Notes under the pieces: model-generated
The model's database searches: none
What the model saw: only the letters and a program-made list of their open reading frames with translations
What the model was told of the DNA's origin: nothing
Source of the DNA: Pithys albifrons albifrons
Taxonomy: Eukaryota > Chordata > Aves > Passeriformes > Thamnophilidae
NCBI RefSeq assembly: GCF_047495875.1
Contig: NC_092467.1
Span: 31,605,566 to 31,669,565 of the forward strand
Direction of reading: 5' to 3'
Length of the DNA stretch: 64,000 nt
In this document: piece after piece, positions 50,084 through 61,030 of the stretch
How the letters are laid out: each line of letters opens with the position of its first letter
How positions within the stretch are numbered: the stretch's first letter is position 1
Position numbers and translations under genes: made by a program

Positions 50084-50829
50084 AGAGGCCTAAAAAATAG
50101 AGGGGGGAAAAGATATATATTTGGTAATCTGCATCTTCATCGAAAAGCCCAGCTGGAGGTGCCCCGCCGCTCGCCCCACTCCAGCCCCGACCCCGGTCCC
50201 AGCCTCGGTCGGGGGATGTGTGTGTGTCCCTGTTGTGTCCTTCCCCTTGGATGTGTTTATTTTACAGGGATTTCTCAGCCGCAGCCCCTCTCCTGCGAGC
50301 CCCTTTACCCCTGCACGTTTGTACCGAACGACAATGCTGGTTTAATCCAGGTCAGGTCAACGATTTATATAACTCATTAGTGAAAGTAATAGGTTTAAGG
50401 AGCTGAAAGGGGACACCTTTGGTTTCTCCTTGCTTTAAAACGATTACAGAAGCAGAAATTGCCCCAGCCCTGCCTTTCCTCCTCAATCCCCCCCGCCCCC
50501 GAGGCTCAGCCTCCGGATTTATTTTTAACTCGCTTCGCCGCCAGGATCTTGCTTTGCCATATTAGAATCAAATTGAGTTGTAATTAATTTCTCCCTCTCT
50601 ATCATAACTTATTCCATCCTCCCTTTCCCCCCTGCTCTGCCGTGTCTCTATTTGACTCCGTATCGATCCGGACGATACAGTTTGTTTTTCTCCTGTTGCT
50701 AAATCTATCTGTCTATATGGGCGCCCACTTTCTATTTCTGGCCCTGTCATCATCGTGGGTTTCCACCTCCACAGAAGCCGCTTTAATTATTTTATCGCTT
50801 TGCACGACGCAGCTCCTGCTCCCGCTCAC

Positions 50830-50888
50830 CTTCAATCCTTGAACTTCGATGGGTTCGGGGTTTCCCGGGTTATTTGGGGGAAACTTTG
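50830..50888 (-). ncRNA. Weak candidate alternative antisense exon
   Basis: On the minus strand the donor 'ttgaag|gtgagcgg' ending at 50830 is strong, while the acceptor 'ttttgtaaaaatcag' before 50888 is only moderate. It lies inside the intron proposed between 51834 and 46588. It could be a cassette exon of the same transcript or a chance match. Confidence 0.2.
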
Positions 50889-51054
50889 CTGATTTTTACA
50901 AAAGCTTTTTCCCTCCCCATTCCTCCCAGGTGGGGTCCTAAGTACTTTCCAGCGGGGTGGGCTGCGAAATACTGCCCTGAACTTCACTAGTTGAAGGCCT
51001 GGAGCCGCAGCAGCGCCCGCGGAGGGGCGCGGAGAGGCGCGGAGCGCTCAGCCG

Positions 51055-51200
51055 GCAGCCGTGATTGAACACGGGATTAGCACAATAGAGCCCTAATCGA
51101 GGGGAAACGTTTCTTTTCACGCTAAGCACCGTAATTAATGGTATGAATCAATTAATTTGACTTTTATTGTGTCGAAGAATAGCGCAACAAATGGAACAGG
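51055..51200. promoter_or_regulatory. Candidate conserved element 2 kb upstream of FOXD3
   Basis: An AT-rich island between GC-rich flanks holds 'cacgggattagcacaatag' (a TAATCC-type homeodomain site beside a SOX-like ACAATAG), 'ccgtaattaatggtatgaat', 'caattaatttgac' and 'cttttattgtg'. The alternation of homeodomain and SOX-like sites suggests a compact enhancer. Confidence 0.4.
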
Positions 51201-51833
51201 GGGCTGCGGAGTTGGGGTTTTTCCTCCTTTTCCCTGGGAGAGTCTCTGCGATGCGACGGGGGGACACGCGGAGCGAGTGTGAGAGTGTTCCTGTGGGGAT
51301 GTGAGTGTGTGTGAGAGAGAGAGGGCGGTGCGCGGGTGCGGAGGCCACGGTCACGGTCCGCGGGGCGCGGAGAAACGCTGGGAAACGAGGGAAAGAGGAG
51401 CGCGGGGGGAAACCGGCCCCGCGCCCCCTTGGGAAGGTCCCGCCGCCCTCCCCGCGGCCCCTTCCGAGGGGCCGGGCCCACCAGGAGCGACCCGTCGGGG
51501 CAGCGCAGAGGCTCCTGAGGAGGCCGGGACATCGTCCTTTCCGAGGCTCCGATGGATCTGGGGGAAGGGGCGGGATTGCCTTCCCTAAACCAGCACCGCT
51601 CGTAGGAAATCGTTCTCTCCCGGGACATTTTCCTAATTGAATGGTATTTACCGAAAACGGACAGCACGTGCGACAACGACACGAGCAAAAAGCTCGGCGG
51701 GACGCATTAAAAAGCCAAAGCCCGTGAGCCACCCGCGGCCGAGGGCCCGGGCGGGGGGTCCCGCACCAGGCAGGGGTGGGTGGCCGGGCCCCCTCCCGCC
51801 CCGCCGGGCGCCGCTCCCCGGGCCGGGGCTTAC

Positions 51834-51931
51834 CTGGGGCCGCGGCAATACGGTCCTCACATTCACACACACTCCCTCATTTCCTACTTTTTCTTATGCT
51901 AAGGCCCGCAATGATTAAGTCGTTAACACCT
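51834..51931 (-). ncRNA. Candidate internal exon of a FOXD3-antisense lncRNA
   Basis: On the minus strand 98 bp are preceded by a polypyrimidine tract of roughly 65 nt (complement of 51936-52003) ending in 'tttttctccag', and followed by a nearly ideal donor, 'gccccag|gtaagc'. All three frames contain stops, so the exon is noncoding or 5' UTR. The acceptor shows it is internal; its first exon must lie to the right, in or beyond the FOXD3 promoter, which I could not place. The next exon candidate is at 46588-46524. Position and direction fit a divergent transcript like mammalian FOXD3-AS1, which is a positional argument and not a sequence match. Confidence 0.55.
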
Positions 51932-51935
51932 CTGG

Positions 51936-52003
51936 AGAAAAAGAAAAAGAAAAAAAAAAGAAAAAAGAGAGAAAAGAAAAAAGACAAAAAAAAAGGAACC
52001 GGC
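51936..52003. repeat. A/G-rich low-complexity tract
   Basis: The tract is almost entirely A with interspersed G on the plus strand. It would serve as the polypyrimidine tract for the minus-strand acceptor at 51931, and a second A-rich run lies at 52132-52170. It may also be a simple repeat independent of splicing. Confidence 0.85.
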
Positions 52004-52014
52004 TAAAAGGTTTT

Positions 52015-52105
52015 TATTTATAGTTTCCCTTTGTTATTTTACGTCTGTTTTATTTCTCCCTGCAACTAAGCTAATAGATTAATCAATAGCCATTCTCTGA
52101 TCTTC
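52015..52105. promoter_or_regulatory. SOX/homeodomain motif cluster upstream of FOXD3
   Basis: The sequence contains 'ccctttgttattttacgtct', a CTTTGTT SOX core beside an AT-rich half site, and 'taatagattaatcaatagcc', a TAATC/ATCAAT homeodomain-type element. It lies about 450 bp upstream of the predicted start site. Confidence 0.35.
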
Positions 52106-52393
52106 CGTTCCCAGCTGCTGTTGTGCTGCTGGAAGAAAAAAATTAAAAACAAAAAAAAAAAAGAAAACCACAGAAAAGTGGTTTCAGAGCCCAAACTTGA
52201 TGCTTTTAAGCGCTATTACGGCGGCGCATCAGCTGAGTCTGCGCTGCCGAGCGCACCGAAAGCGGCAGCCCCGAGCCCGGCGCACCGAGAGCGGCGGTGG
52301 CGAGTCCCCGGTGCGGCAACTTCCCCGCGGGGGCCGGAGGGTCCCGGTGCCGTCGGGGGCCGTCGGGGCGGGCGGAGCGGAGCCGCCGCCGGT

Positions 52394-52495
52394 CTTTGTT
52401 GACAGTCCATGAAACAACTCGAGTTTTGCATGACTTCACAGCGGGGCGCCTGACGTCAGGCGGTCACGTGGAGCCGCCTCCGAGTATATCTTTAA
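52394..52495 (+). promoter_or_regulatory. FOXD3 proximal and core promoter
   Basis: In order: SOX-type CTTTGTT (52394-52400), TGACAG (MEIS/TGIF-like), octamer-like TTTTGCAT (52424-52431), palindromic CRE TGACGTCA (52451-52458), E-box CACGTG (52465-52470) and TATA-like TATATCTTTAA (from 52485). This implies initiation near 52510-52520 and a leader of about 575 nt. Motifs are read directly; factor binding is inference. Confidence 0.55.
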
Positions 52496-52514
52496 CGGGA
52501 AAGTAATCTATCAG

Positions 52515-53089
52515 GCAGTCGGGACCGCCGCGCTGCCAAAGTGGCGAGCGAGGCCCCGCGACCCCCGGCCTCCTGCCCCCGCCCCGCCCGGCCGCCGGGA
52601 GCTCCGTCCCCTCCCTCCGCCAAGGGGGGGAAAAAAACCCCAAACCAGCAAAAAAAAAAATCCAGCCGAGAGGAGGACAGAGGGAAGAGAAAAAAAAGCA
52701 AGCCCCAAAGCATCCAGCGCGGAGGGCGGCGGAGCGGTGCGCGGCGCGGCCGCGGAGCGGAGCGGTGGAGCGGCGGCGGCCCGCGGAGCGGCCCCATGCG
52801 CGGCGGGCGCGCAGCGCGGCGGGCGGGACCCAGCGGAGCGGCCGCCTGAGCCCCGATGCCCGGCGGCGGGAGGTGACCGGGCGGCCAGCGCAGCCCCGCG
52901 GACGGGAGAGCAGCGGGCGCGGCCGCCCCATGCCCCGCGGGGACGGCGCCGCGGGGCGCAGCCGGGCCGCTCGGGTGTAGCCCCCGGGGCCGGTCGGAGC
53001 CGCGGCGGGAGCGGGGCGCGGGGGGACCCCGGTGCGCGCGGGAGGCCCCGCCGCAGCCGCCGCCGCCGCGCCCCGTCCGCGGAGCGGGG
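52515..53089 (+). promoter_or_regulatory. FOXD3 5' leader with three short uORFs
   Basis: The predicted leader is GC-rich, with A-runs at 52631-52660 and 52688-52698. It holds three upstream ATGs with closed short frames: 52796-52849 (17 codons), 52856-52876 (6 codons) and 52930-52980 (16 codons), all ending before the main ATG. This arrangement could limit translation. The transcript start is estimated from the TATA-like element. Confidence 0.5.
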
Positions 53090-54301
53090 ATGACCCTGTC
53101 GGGCGGCGGCAGCGCCAGCGACATGTCCGGCCCCGCCGTGCCGGCGGCCGAGGATGTGGATATCGACGTTGTGGGCGAGGGCGACGACGGGCCGGGCAAG
53201 GACAGCGAGGGCGAGGCCGGCAGCCCCGCCGCGCTGCCGCGCCTGCCGCTGGACGAGGCGGCGGAGTTGGCGCTGCCCGCGGAGCCGGGCGCGGGCGCGG
53301 AGAGCGGCAGCAGCGGCAGCGGGAGCCCGGCCGGGGCGGCCCCCGGCGGCGCGGCCGAGGGCGGCAAGGGGGGCGGCGAGGAAGGGGCGAGCGGCGGCGG
53401 CGGCGGGGCCGCGGGGCAGAGCAAGCCCAAGAGCAGCCTGGTGAAGCCGCCCTACTCGTACATCGCCCTGATCACCATGGCCATCCTGCAGAGCCCGCAG
53501 AAGAAGCTGACGCTCAGCGGCATCTGCGAGTTCATCAGCAACCGCTTCCCCTACTACCGGGAGAAGTTCCCCGCCTGGCAGAACAGCATCCGCCACAACC
53601 TCTCCCTCAACGACTGCTTCGTTAAGATCCCTCGGGAGCCCGGTAACCCGGGCAAGGGCAACTACTGGACGCTGGACCCGCAGTCCGAGGACATGTTCGA
53701 CAACGGCAGCTTCCTCCGCCGCAGGAAGCGCTTCAAGCGGCACCAGCAGGAGCACCTGCGGGACCAGACGGCGCTCATGATGCAGGGCTTCGGTGCCTAC
53801 GGCCTGGCCGGGCCCTACGGCCGCCCCTACGGGCTGCACCCCGGCGCCTACACGCACCCCGCGGCGGCCGCGGCCGCGCTGCAGTACCCCTACATCCCCC
53901 CGGTGGGGCCCATGCTGCCGCCCGCCGTGCCGCTGCTGCCGTCCAGCGAGCTCAGCCGCAAAGCCTTCAACTCGCAGCTCAGCCCCAGCCTGCAGCTGCA
54001 GCTCAACAGCCTGGGCGCCGCCGGCTCCATCGTCAAGTCGGAGCCCAGCAGCCGCCCGTCCTTCAGCATCGAGAACATCATCGGCGTCCCGGCCGCCAGC
54101 TCGGCCGCCAGCGCACAGACTTTCCTGCGGCCGCCCGTCACGGTGCAGTCGGCCCTGATGGCCCACCAGCCGCTGGCGCTGGCCAGGACCACCGCGGCCA
54201 TCGCCCCCATCCTCAGCGTGCCTACCAACATCATCGCGGGGCAGTTCCTGCAGCCCGCGGCCCCCGCCGCCGCCGTGCAGGCCAAGTGGCCGGCGCAGTA
54301 G
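53090..54301 (+). CDS. FOXD3: Forkhead box protein D3, intact single exon
   Basis: FOXD3 is a nuclear winged-helix transcription factor, mostly a repressor, needed for pluripotent epiblast and neural-crest specification. The 403-residue frame opens with the FOXD3 N-terminus [12 protein letters not shown] and the acidic [14 protein letters not shown] block (21-34). A low-complexity Gly/Ala/Ser stretch covers roughly 63-110. The forkhead domain spans about 118-217, with recognition helix [13 protein letters not shown] (165-177) and basic wing RRRKRFKRH (210-218). An eh1-like Groucho motif FSIENIIG lies at 325-332, and a sumoylation-type VKSE at 315-318. The C-terminus ends QAKWPAQ, typical of FOXD3. 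It is shorter than the human protein (about 478 aa) because alanine and glycine tracts are reduced. No intron is needed and all key motifs are present. The start was chosen by family match and has G at -3. Confidence 0.98.
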   Translation: MTLSGGGSASDMSGPAVPAAEDVDIDVVGEGDDGPGKDSEGEAGSPAALPRLPLDEAAELALPAEPGAGAESGSSGSGSPAGAAPGGAAEGGKGGGEEGASGGGGGAAGQSKPKSSLVKPPYSYIALITMAILQSPQKKLTLSGICEFISNRFPYYREKFPAWQNSIRHNLSLNDCFVKIPREPGNPGKGNYWTLDPQSEDMFDNGSFLRRRKRFKRHQQEHLRDQTALMMQGFGAYGLAGPYGRPYGLHPGAYTHPAAAAAALQYPYIPPVGPMLPPAVPLLPSSELSRKAFNSQLSPSLQLQLNSLGAAGSIVKSEPSSRPSFSIENIIGVPAASSAASAQTFLRPPVTVQSALMAHQPLALARTTAAIAPILSVPTNIIAGQFLQPAAPAAAVQAKWPAQ

Positions 54302-54790
54302 CCGCGGGTGGTACCCCGGGCAGCGTCCCGGGGGGCTCCGGCCGCCCCCTCGGAGCTCCGCGGCCGCCCGGGCTCGGGGCACGGCGGGCACCGGCCGTCG
54401 CCACCGCCGCTTGTACATATTTGTATCAAAAATCACTGACGTTGCTTTCGGGGTTTTTATTTTTCTAAAGAGGCGAAATGACGGTCGCGATTAAGGAGCT
54501 GCGAACTTTCACTTTTTTTGAAGGTTCCGGCGCTCCGAGCGGTTTTATCCGAAATAAACGAACAAACGAGAAAACAGAATTGTACAAAAAAATAATAAGC
54601 GGGGAAAATTTTAAATATTAAACGAACGAACAAAAAAAAAGAGAGAATTTTGGAGAAAAAAAAAGGAGGAAAAATCTTGTCATTCTATTATAGAAGTCTG
54701 TTTATATATGAATGAATATATGTATTCTAAATGTTATCCCTTCGTGTTGTACACAACTTTGTAAATAAATTTTTAAAATGCTCTGCCCTC
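54302..54790 (+). terminator. FOXD3 3' UTR and poly(A) signals
   Basis: The UTR is A-rich. A first AATAAA occurs at 54553-54558, and a stronger one at 54764-54769 ('tgtaaataaatttttaaaat') is followed by a GT-rich region near 54790-54800. Cleavage is likely near 54785, giving an unspliced mRNA of about 2.3 kb. Confidence 0.7.
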
Positions 54791-54799
54791 CCCTGTGTG

Positions 54800-55110
54800 A
54801 GCGGCGTCTCTGTGACCCCCCGCCCGCAGGACGGGCTGCGCGGCCGCGGAGAGCGGCGGAGGTGGGAGAACCACGCGGGGCGCGGCCACGGAGCGCCGGT
54901 TCTCCATCCCCGCCGAGGTTCGGGTTCCGCGGGTCGCGGTGCGGGGCGGTGCGGGCGGATTTCCCACGGCACCTCCCGCCGCTGGAGATGCCCCTTGCGC
55001 GTTACCGGAGCGGCCGCCGCGGCGGGGCCGATATCACACCGATTCCTCCACAATCCAACCTTCCCCGGCAGATCCGAGGTTCCCTCAGCCGCTCCGTGAT
55101 GTTTCCTTAA
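54800..55110. other. CpG-rich DNA just past FOXD3
   Basis: GC-rich sequence continues the FOXD3 island beyond the poly(A) site. There is no gene signal, and open frames on both strands reflect composition. Confidence 0.5.
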
Positions 55111-55529
55111 ATATATTAATTTTTCTCGGCCTGACTTCGGCTCCGCATCCCGGCGCTGCGGGATTCCCGGCCGGAATAGGTACGCTTTGGGTCGGCGTTG
55201 GGGGCTAATTATAAGGGAAATTATTTTAAATAAAACACCTTGGGTCGATTTAAGCAATGTTTATTATTTATTTTACAGGAAAAAAAAATATGTATGTTCA
55301 AGCCGTGCTCGTGCTGTGTCCGAGCGCGGCTCTTTCGTTTAGATCAGGAAAATTATTGCTGTTAATGCAACGGCTCTCCCCGCGGGAAGGAATCGGCCTT
55401 TCCCAGCTAATTCTTAATAACTCAGCTTTACCAGCAGCTGCCAAAATTAAAAACAAACAAAAAAATCAAGTACATTTTCGGACCTAAAATAAAGACTGAA
55501 CCAAGATGGAAAAAAAATGAATTAACATG

Positions 55530-56000
55530 CAGCGCTATAATATTTAAAGCGGCTCTTTGTGGGGTTGAGCCTGGCGAGATCTCGGTCTCTCCTGTGCACT
55601 GACCGTGTTTGGTTCTCTATTATCTTCCTCTTACAACGTGACAATTTTTGTCACCTTTGAAAACCTTCGTGGATTTTGCTTTTCCGCCCAAATAATTCGT
55701 TGTCTTTGTTAGGAAAATCGGCGGCGTGAAATGCAGGCGGGATGCGGCAGGCTCGGCTGCGGGAGGAGCTGGACCAGGAGCTTATTTCCCTTCCAATAAC
55801 ACGCTGGCAGCCGCGGATTTAAAATAAATATATAAATAAAAGTGTCCTTGCTTTCCTGGTAAGCAGTAAATATTATTTCTTCCTAAGTAAATATTTATAC
55901 CTCCGAATACATAGACTAAAATAAACCGAGCAGCCCCGGTGATGAGATCGTTTGAACTTTATAAATAAGGACTCGCTAATCATCTGCCAGGGACAGGGAG
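55530..56000. promoter_or_regulatory. Candidate downstream regulatory block
   Basis: Repeat-free, mostly AT-rich sequence has 'taaataaatatataaataaa', 'agtaaatatttatacctccg' and 'ctcgctaatcatctgccagg'. Forkhead-like TAAATA/TATTTA and homeodomain-like TAATCA cores are frequent. Only motif density supports the call. Confidence 0.25.
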
Positions 56001-56369
56001 AACCTGGAGGGAGCGGCGATTCGCGGGGCCCCGCACGGGCACCCACGGCCCCGCGGAACCCCGCGGAGCGGAATGTGGCGGTGCGTGGCGGTGTCAGGGG
56101 AGCGGGTTGTTTCACAGTTGTGTCTGGCTAATCGGTTTTACACAAACAGCAAATGGTGGGTGATCTGTGCGATTGAGGGGGCTTCTATATTTAGCGGATC
56201 CCCTGGGAAAAAAAGGAAGGAGCCTCTGCCCGGAGTCACTGCGAGGCTCAAGAAGCTGCTGATCCAGGGCTTCCAGAGGACATCGGATAACAGGGGCTCA
56301 TTCCATTCCCCAGCCTTTGTTACTTATAAAATTACTCGCTCATATTTCCCCACATAGCAGCAATACCTC

Positions 56370-57330
56370 GGCTCGGCATCTGCGCGCCGGCGGCGGCGGC
56401 ACCGGCAACTTTCCTCCCCGCCGCCTCCCGCCGGGAACCGCTGCTCCCTCCGTTCCCTCCGTCCTCGCTTTCTCTCCCCTGATTTCCCCTCGGTCTCCGA
56501 GGACTGTGCACGGCAGGAGAAGCCTTTCCCGGGGAAGGGGCGGCTGCGGCCGCGGCTCCCGGGGTGGGCAGCACCGGGAGGGCGCGGGGCTCGGGCAGGA
56601 CCGCGGTGAGACTCCCGCCCGGCCGCCCCCTCCCCGCGGGAGCCGCCGGGTTCCCGCAGCCGCGGGGCCGCGAGGGGCAGCGGGGCCGTGCGGGCGGGAG
56701 GGCGCTCCGGTGGCCGCGGGGCTGCAGTGGCGCACCGAGGCCTGCGGGGGGCGCGGCAGCTCCCACTGAGCCCGCGGGGAACGGGCGCGCCCCCCCGGGG
56801 CCGGGAGCACCCCTGGCACCGGGAGCATCCCGCATCCCCGAGGTCGGGAGTACCATCCGGGGTTGGGATCGCTCCCGCATCCCTCGGGGCCGGGAGTATC
56901 ACCCGGATTTGGGATCGCTCCCGCATCCCTCGGGGTCGGAAGCATCACCCGGGGCTGGGATCGCTCCCACATATCCCGGGGCCGGGAACACCCCGGGGCA
57001 GAGAGCACTCCGTGGGGCCGGGAGCACCCCCGGTGCCCGCAGTCCCTCCGGGACGGCACCGACCCGTGTGCGCTCTTGCAGTGGGCGGCACGACGGGGCG
57101 TCTCGGCGGGTCTTTCAAAGCGACCGGCGTGGCTCGGGGGTCCCCGGGAGTCCCAGAAGTCAGTCCCCAGTTACGGGAGGGTTTGCAGCCGGGACGGAGC
57201 GGCTTTCCCATACGGTGCTGCCCAGAGGAGTGGGCTCAGCCCCCGCAGCCGCACCGGGAGCGGCGGGCCGGGCACAGCCGGGACCACCATACCCCGGCGA
57301 ACTTCCCTCAGCCGCGGGCTTCAGTCAGAC
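56370..57330. other. GC-rich island with imperfect tandem units
   Basis: CpG-dense DNA includes an imperfect array of about 48-bp units at 56827-57000 ('gggatcgctcccgcatccct' recurs with 'cggggccgggagtatcaccc'). Frames of up to 281 codons on both strands carry no domains. It may be a CpG island without a gene or part of an extended FOXD3 Polycomb domain. Confidence 0.6.
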
Positions 57331-57689
57331 AACAGAAACTCTTTTCCTTGTTTTTTCTCTGCTTTTTTTCCCTTTCACAAACTTGTCCGACGCATATGGC
57401 AAAACTTGACACGGCCGGTGACAGATGCCCATTAGTATAAGTCGAGTCACGTCGGTCCCTGGGGTGTGTTGGAAGTAACTAGATCCGAAACACAGCGAAA
57501 ATAACCCTCCTCACAGCCCGGAGAGTTTACCCAGAGCCACCGCCACCCCGCCGGCCCCCTCCCCTCTTATTTATTACAATTACGGCCCCGCTGCTCCCTC
57601 CGTCCGGGGAAGGAATGTACAATAGGATCTGGCGATAGGATCTGGCCTTAATCCTCTGAACCATCACGTTAGTTGAAAAAGGACCGAGA

Positions 57690-58850
57690 TGGGCTCACCA
57701 GGGCCATTTCCTCGGCTGATGCTGGGCTCCCGGGGAACCCTCTCGCCTTCGTTGCGCCCCCTTTTCCCCCCACTCCGCGCTGCCGCCTCCCAACACCGCC
57801 TATTTATAGCACCATCGGGCACAGCGCGGGGCTCTGAGTTGTGGGCTAATGGGTATTGAAACGCGGAGAGCGTTGGAAAAGGCAGGAAAAGATCTGCTGT
57901 TATTTGTAAATGCGTATTTGTTGCGCGCGGACGTTGTTTCTCTGTAAGGAGCCCCAGCGTTTGGGGTACCCCCACTCCGCCCCCAGCCCCCCGGCTCGGC
58001 AGCAGCCATGTCCCCGCGGGGGCAGCGATCGGAGACCCCTCTCCGGAGCTGCAGGAGGGCAGAACCGAGGCCGTGTTTCCCGGAGCGAACACCTTCGGGA
58101 GCGCCCCGGGGGCAATAGGGAAGCGATGCCCATCGGAGACCTTTCCTTCTCGGTCTGTCACACGGGGAGGTGGCCGGAGAGAATCACCCGCCGGGGCCAT
58201 CGGAGCCCTTTGGGACACGGCTCACTTCGCCTCGGCGGTTGCTGGTTTGGGTCCGTGCTGGGGGTACCCGGGGGATTTCACCGCGCACCACCCGCACCCC
58301 AGCGCTGCCCGACTTTGGGCTCTCCCCCCGGCTCTGGGGACGCGGCTCCCCCGCTCCACATCCTGCCTGCTCCGGGCGCTCCCCCCGGCTCTGGGGACGC
58401 GGCTCCCCCGCTCCCCATCCGGCCGGCTCCGACCCCGTGTCCTGAGCCAAACATTCCGCTTTGGGAAGCGCCATCCCTTGTCCTTCTTCGGGCTCTCGGG
58501 GGTCTCCCACTCCGGCAAAGATACAAGGACTTGCATTTTGGGCATGGGGATTTGTCCTCCCCGCATCGGGCGCGGGGCGCAGGGGCAGTTCCCGGGGAAT
58601 TCGATGGGCTTTTGCCTACTGGGGCACGTCAGGCACTTTTGTGGACTCTGTCTCGTGTCCAAGACGCGCTTGGGGGGTTCATCTCGGCCGGGGAGGTGGA
58701 AAAACAGCCTTGCTATTGCGGTGGGGATTTTGTTGGTGTCAGGAAGCAGCGGCTGAGGAATCACAGCGAGCCCCGCGCGCAAGTTACGCTGCCCATCCCC
58801 GTGGGCACTGAAGGGCATTCCCCGGGGCAGTGACTGATGCGCACCCGCTT
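57690..58850. other. Second GC-rich block downstream of FOXD3
   Basis: CpG-rich sequence contains a tandem duplication of about 59 bp at 58320-58440: 'ccccccggctctggggacgc' occurs twice. Open frames of up to 307 codons overlap on both strands without recognisable domains. Confidence 0.5.
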
Positions 58851-58882
58851 AAACCCCCGCCCGGAGCCGCGAGTATCCGTGT

Positions 58883-58908
58883 CATCCATCCATCCATCCA
58901 TCCATCCC
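58883..58908. repeat. (ATCC)n microsatellite
   Basis: About six perfect tetranucleotide copies, 'catccatccatccatccatc', occur here. Confidence 0.95.
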
Positions 58909-59029
58909 TCCTCGCAGCCTCCCTTCCCAGCGCCGCGCCTTTCCCCGCGCCGGGAATCGCTGCAAAGGGCCAAACATCCGCGCACAGTTTTCTTGAGACA
59001 CAACACTTCTGTTCCGAGGGCTTTTACTG

Positions 59030-60500
59030 AATTACGTGTTACCGGTGCTAAAACATAAAGCGTTATGTACTTAAAAGACACAGAGCATAGGTATTACATC
59101 CACAGGAAGTATTTTAGTCACTGAGTGTTCAATGTAGCAGGTAGAGATGAACTTAGCACGTCTTCCAGACTGAACTGGGAACAGACTCTTCAGCCATAAA
59201 ATGCACTTAACAGTCTATTTAATAGTGGCGAGGTCCTTGAAAATGCAATATCCATGCTAATCTTGCCTTTTTCTAAATCAGAAATGAAAAATAGGTCAGG
59301 AAGGTAGAACCTTCCCCTTCCATTTCAAATGTGACATTTAATCTATTTAAATAACTAAGTAAACTTTATCAATCCAGGATTTGGTAAGCAAGCTGAGGAA
59401 GAAGACACTGCGCGACTTTATTAAGACAGCAAAACGTGAGAAGGAGCGTCCTTGAACTCCAGGTGCGATAAAATCCCGCTTTCCTTGAGGTTCAGCAAAA
59501 TGGGAAAAGCCGGGATACAGGAAAAACACCCAATCTCTCCTCTCCGTGAAGGGATGGAATATCTCGCTCTGTTTTACCGAGAGCTTGGAGCATTTCCCGG
59601 GCTGGGAGTTCCCCCAGTGGAGCGGAGGAACCTCCTTGTCCCCCAGCGCTCAGAGAATCACAGGGATTTAAGAAAACGACCCCAAATTTCAATAATTTCT
59701 AGTTACTTTATTAAGTGCTGATATTTCAGGGAAGAAAATAAAAATAAATCCATCTCCATGGGGGTTAAGATAGTGGTTTTAAACACGTTTATTCCTGGTT
59801 TTGCTCGGGAAAGGAGGGTGGGAAAGAGCCGAGGCTCCAGAGGACTGTCAGTGCGGGGCTCCCTGATCGCGGCTCTGTGCCCGCTAAATCACGGCCGATG
59901 TTCTGGTGTCGGGATAAAAGGTCAGATTGTGAATCTGCAATTGAAAACGTCTCCCGAGTTTGTTTCCCCGCTCGCTGCCGCTTCACGGCTCCGCTCAGAA
60001 ACGAAATCCTTGACGAGCTGGAACTTTTTATGGCCCCAGGCTCTTCCCCCCGCCCGCCCCAGGAAAGACTTTCTCATTATTCTGACCGCATTTCACTCCA
60101 AATTTATGGAATACCCGGGAGGTATTTGCCTTGCCACCGCTCGGCTTTCCATCAAGCCCGAGAGGAGGAGAAGAGGCAGCGGAGCCGCCGAAGCCTCCCG
60201 AGAACGCCAAGGGTTAAGAAAAGCCGTTTATCTGCTCATTATGGGTTTCTCTCCTCACTCCTGAGCACCAAACCCCGCTCGTCTCCTACCCCGCGGTATC
60301 AATGTGTCCTTAATGCCTTTTCCAGTCATTGATCTGCTCAAAGTCACCGCAGAAATACTCGTGACAGAGACTCAATTCCAGAAGACGTGCCCAATGCAAG
60401 TATTTAGAAAGCATTCGATAAAAAAGCTTTCCCGGGGAGTGAATGATTTCACCTTGCAACAAAGAGCGCTCAGCTAATTGAAATAATGCACTTGAATGTG
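59030..60500. promoter_or_regulatory. Intergenic DNA with a candidate enhancer
   Basis: No gene was recognised. The part at about 60310-60500 is repeat-free and motif-dense: 'tcattgatctgctcaaagtc', 'acgtgcccaatgcaagtatt', 'ttgcaacaaagagcgctcag' (a SOX-type AACAAAG) and 'ctaattgaaataatgcac'. It could be an enhancer between FOXD3 and ALG6. Confidence 0.28.
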
Positions 60501-61030
60501 CGGCCGGCGGCTCCTGCTCGCTCATTGCAGCTCCAGGACCGAATTAGCAACAACCTGCAATGGAAAACCGAAAAACTCCCGCATTTTTTTGCAATAGGAG
60601 CCCACAGGCAACGCTCACGGATTGGGTGCTCCTCGGCCTCGCCGTTTGGGGAAGTCCGGGCATGGAGAATCCTGGAGGGAAGAGTAGAAGGAAAGGAGAG
60701 AGGGGTGTGAGAGAAGGAACTGAGACAGGAATCTGCCCTGGTGATTGTGGCGTAGGCTGGGAATTCACTTCGCATTGAGTGTTTTCAGTGTCACAAACCA
60801 GCTCCAGGAGGTGTAACTCTGCCTTCCAAGTTCCTTTGCACTTGATGAGCTTTTAGGATTACGCTGATTTAACAGAGTTGTTATCTCCAGACATCCCTTA
60901 AAGTCCTGCCACCATCTGAAAATGGAAGCATTTTATTTAACAGCAATGTAAGTGGAGTACAACATACAGAATCACAGAATCATAGAATGGGTTGGGTTGG
61001 AAAAGACCTCCAAGATCATCAAGTCCAACC

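Noticed and set aside
50089..50101. MEF2-like site in 'cctaaaaaatag'
   Set aside because: It has one extra A compared with the 10-bp MEF2 consensus.
52511..54436. 641-codon open frame antisense to FOXD3
   Set aside because: It mirrors a very GC-rich coding sequence, where stop codons are rare on the opposite strand. Its translation is Arg/Gly/Ala/Leu low complexity without domains.
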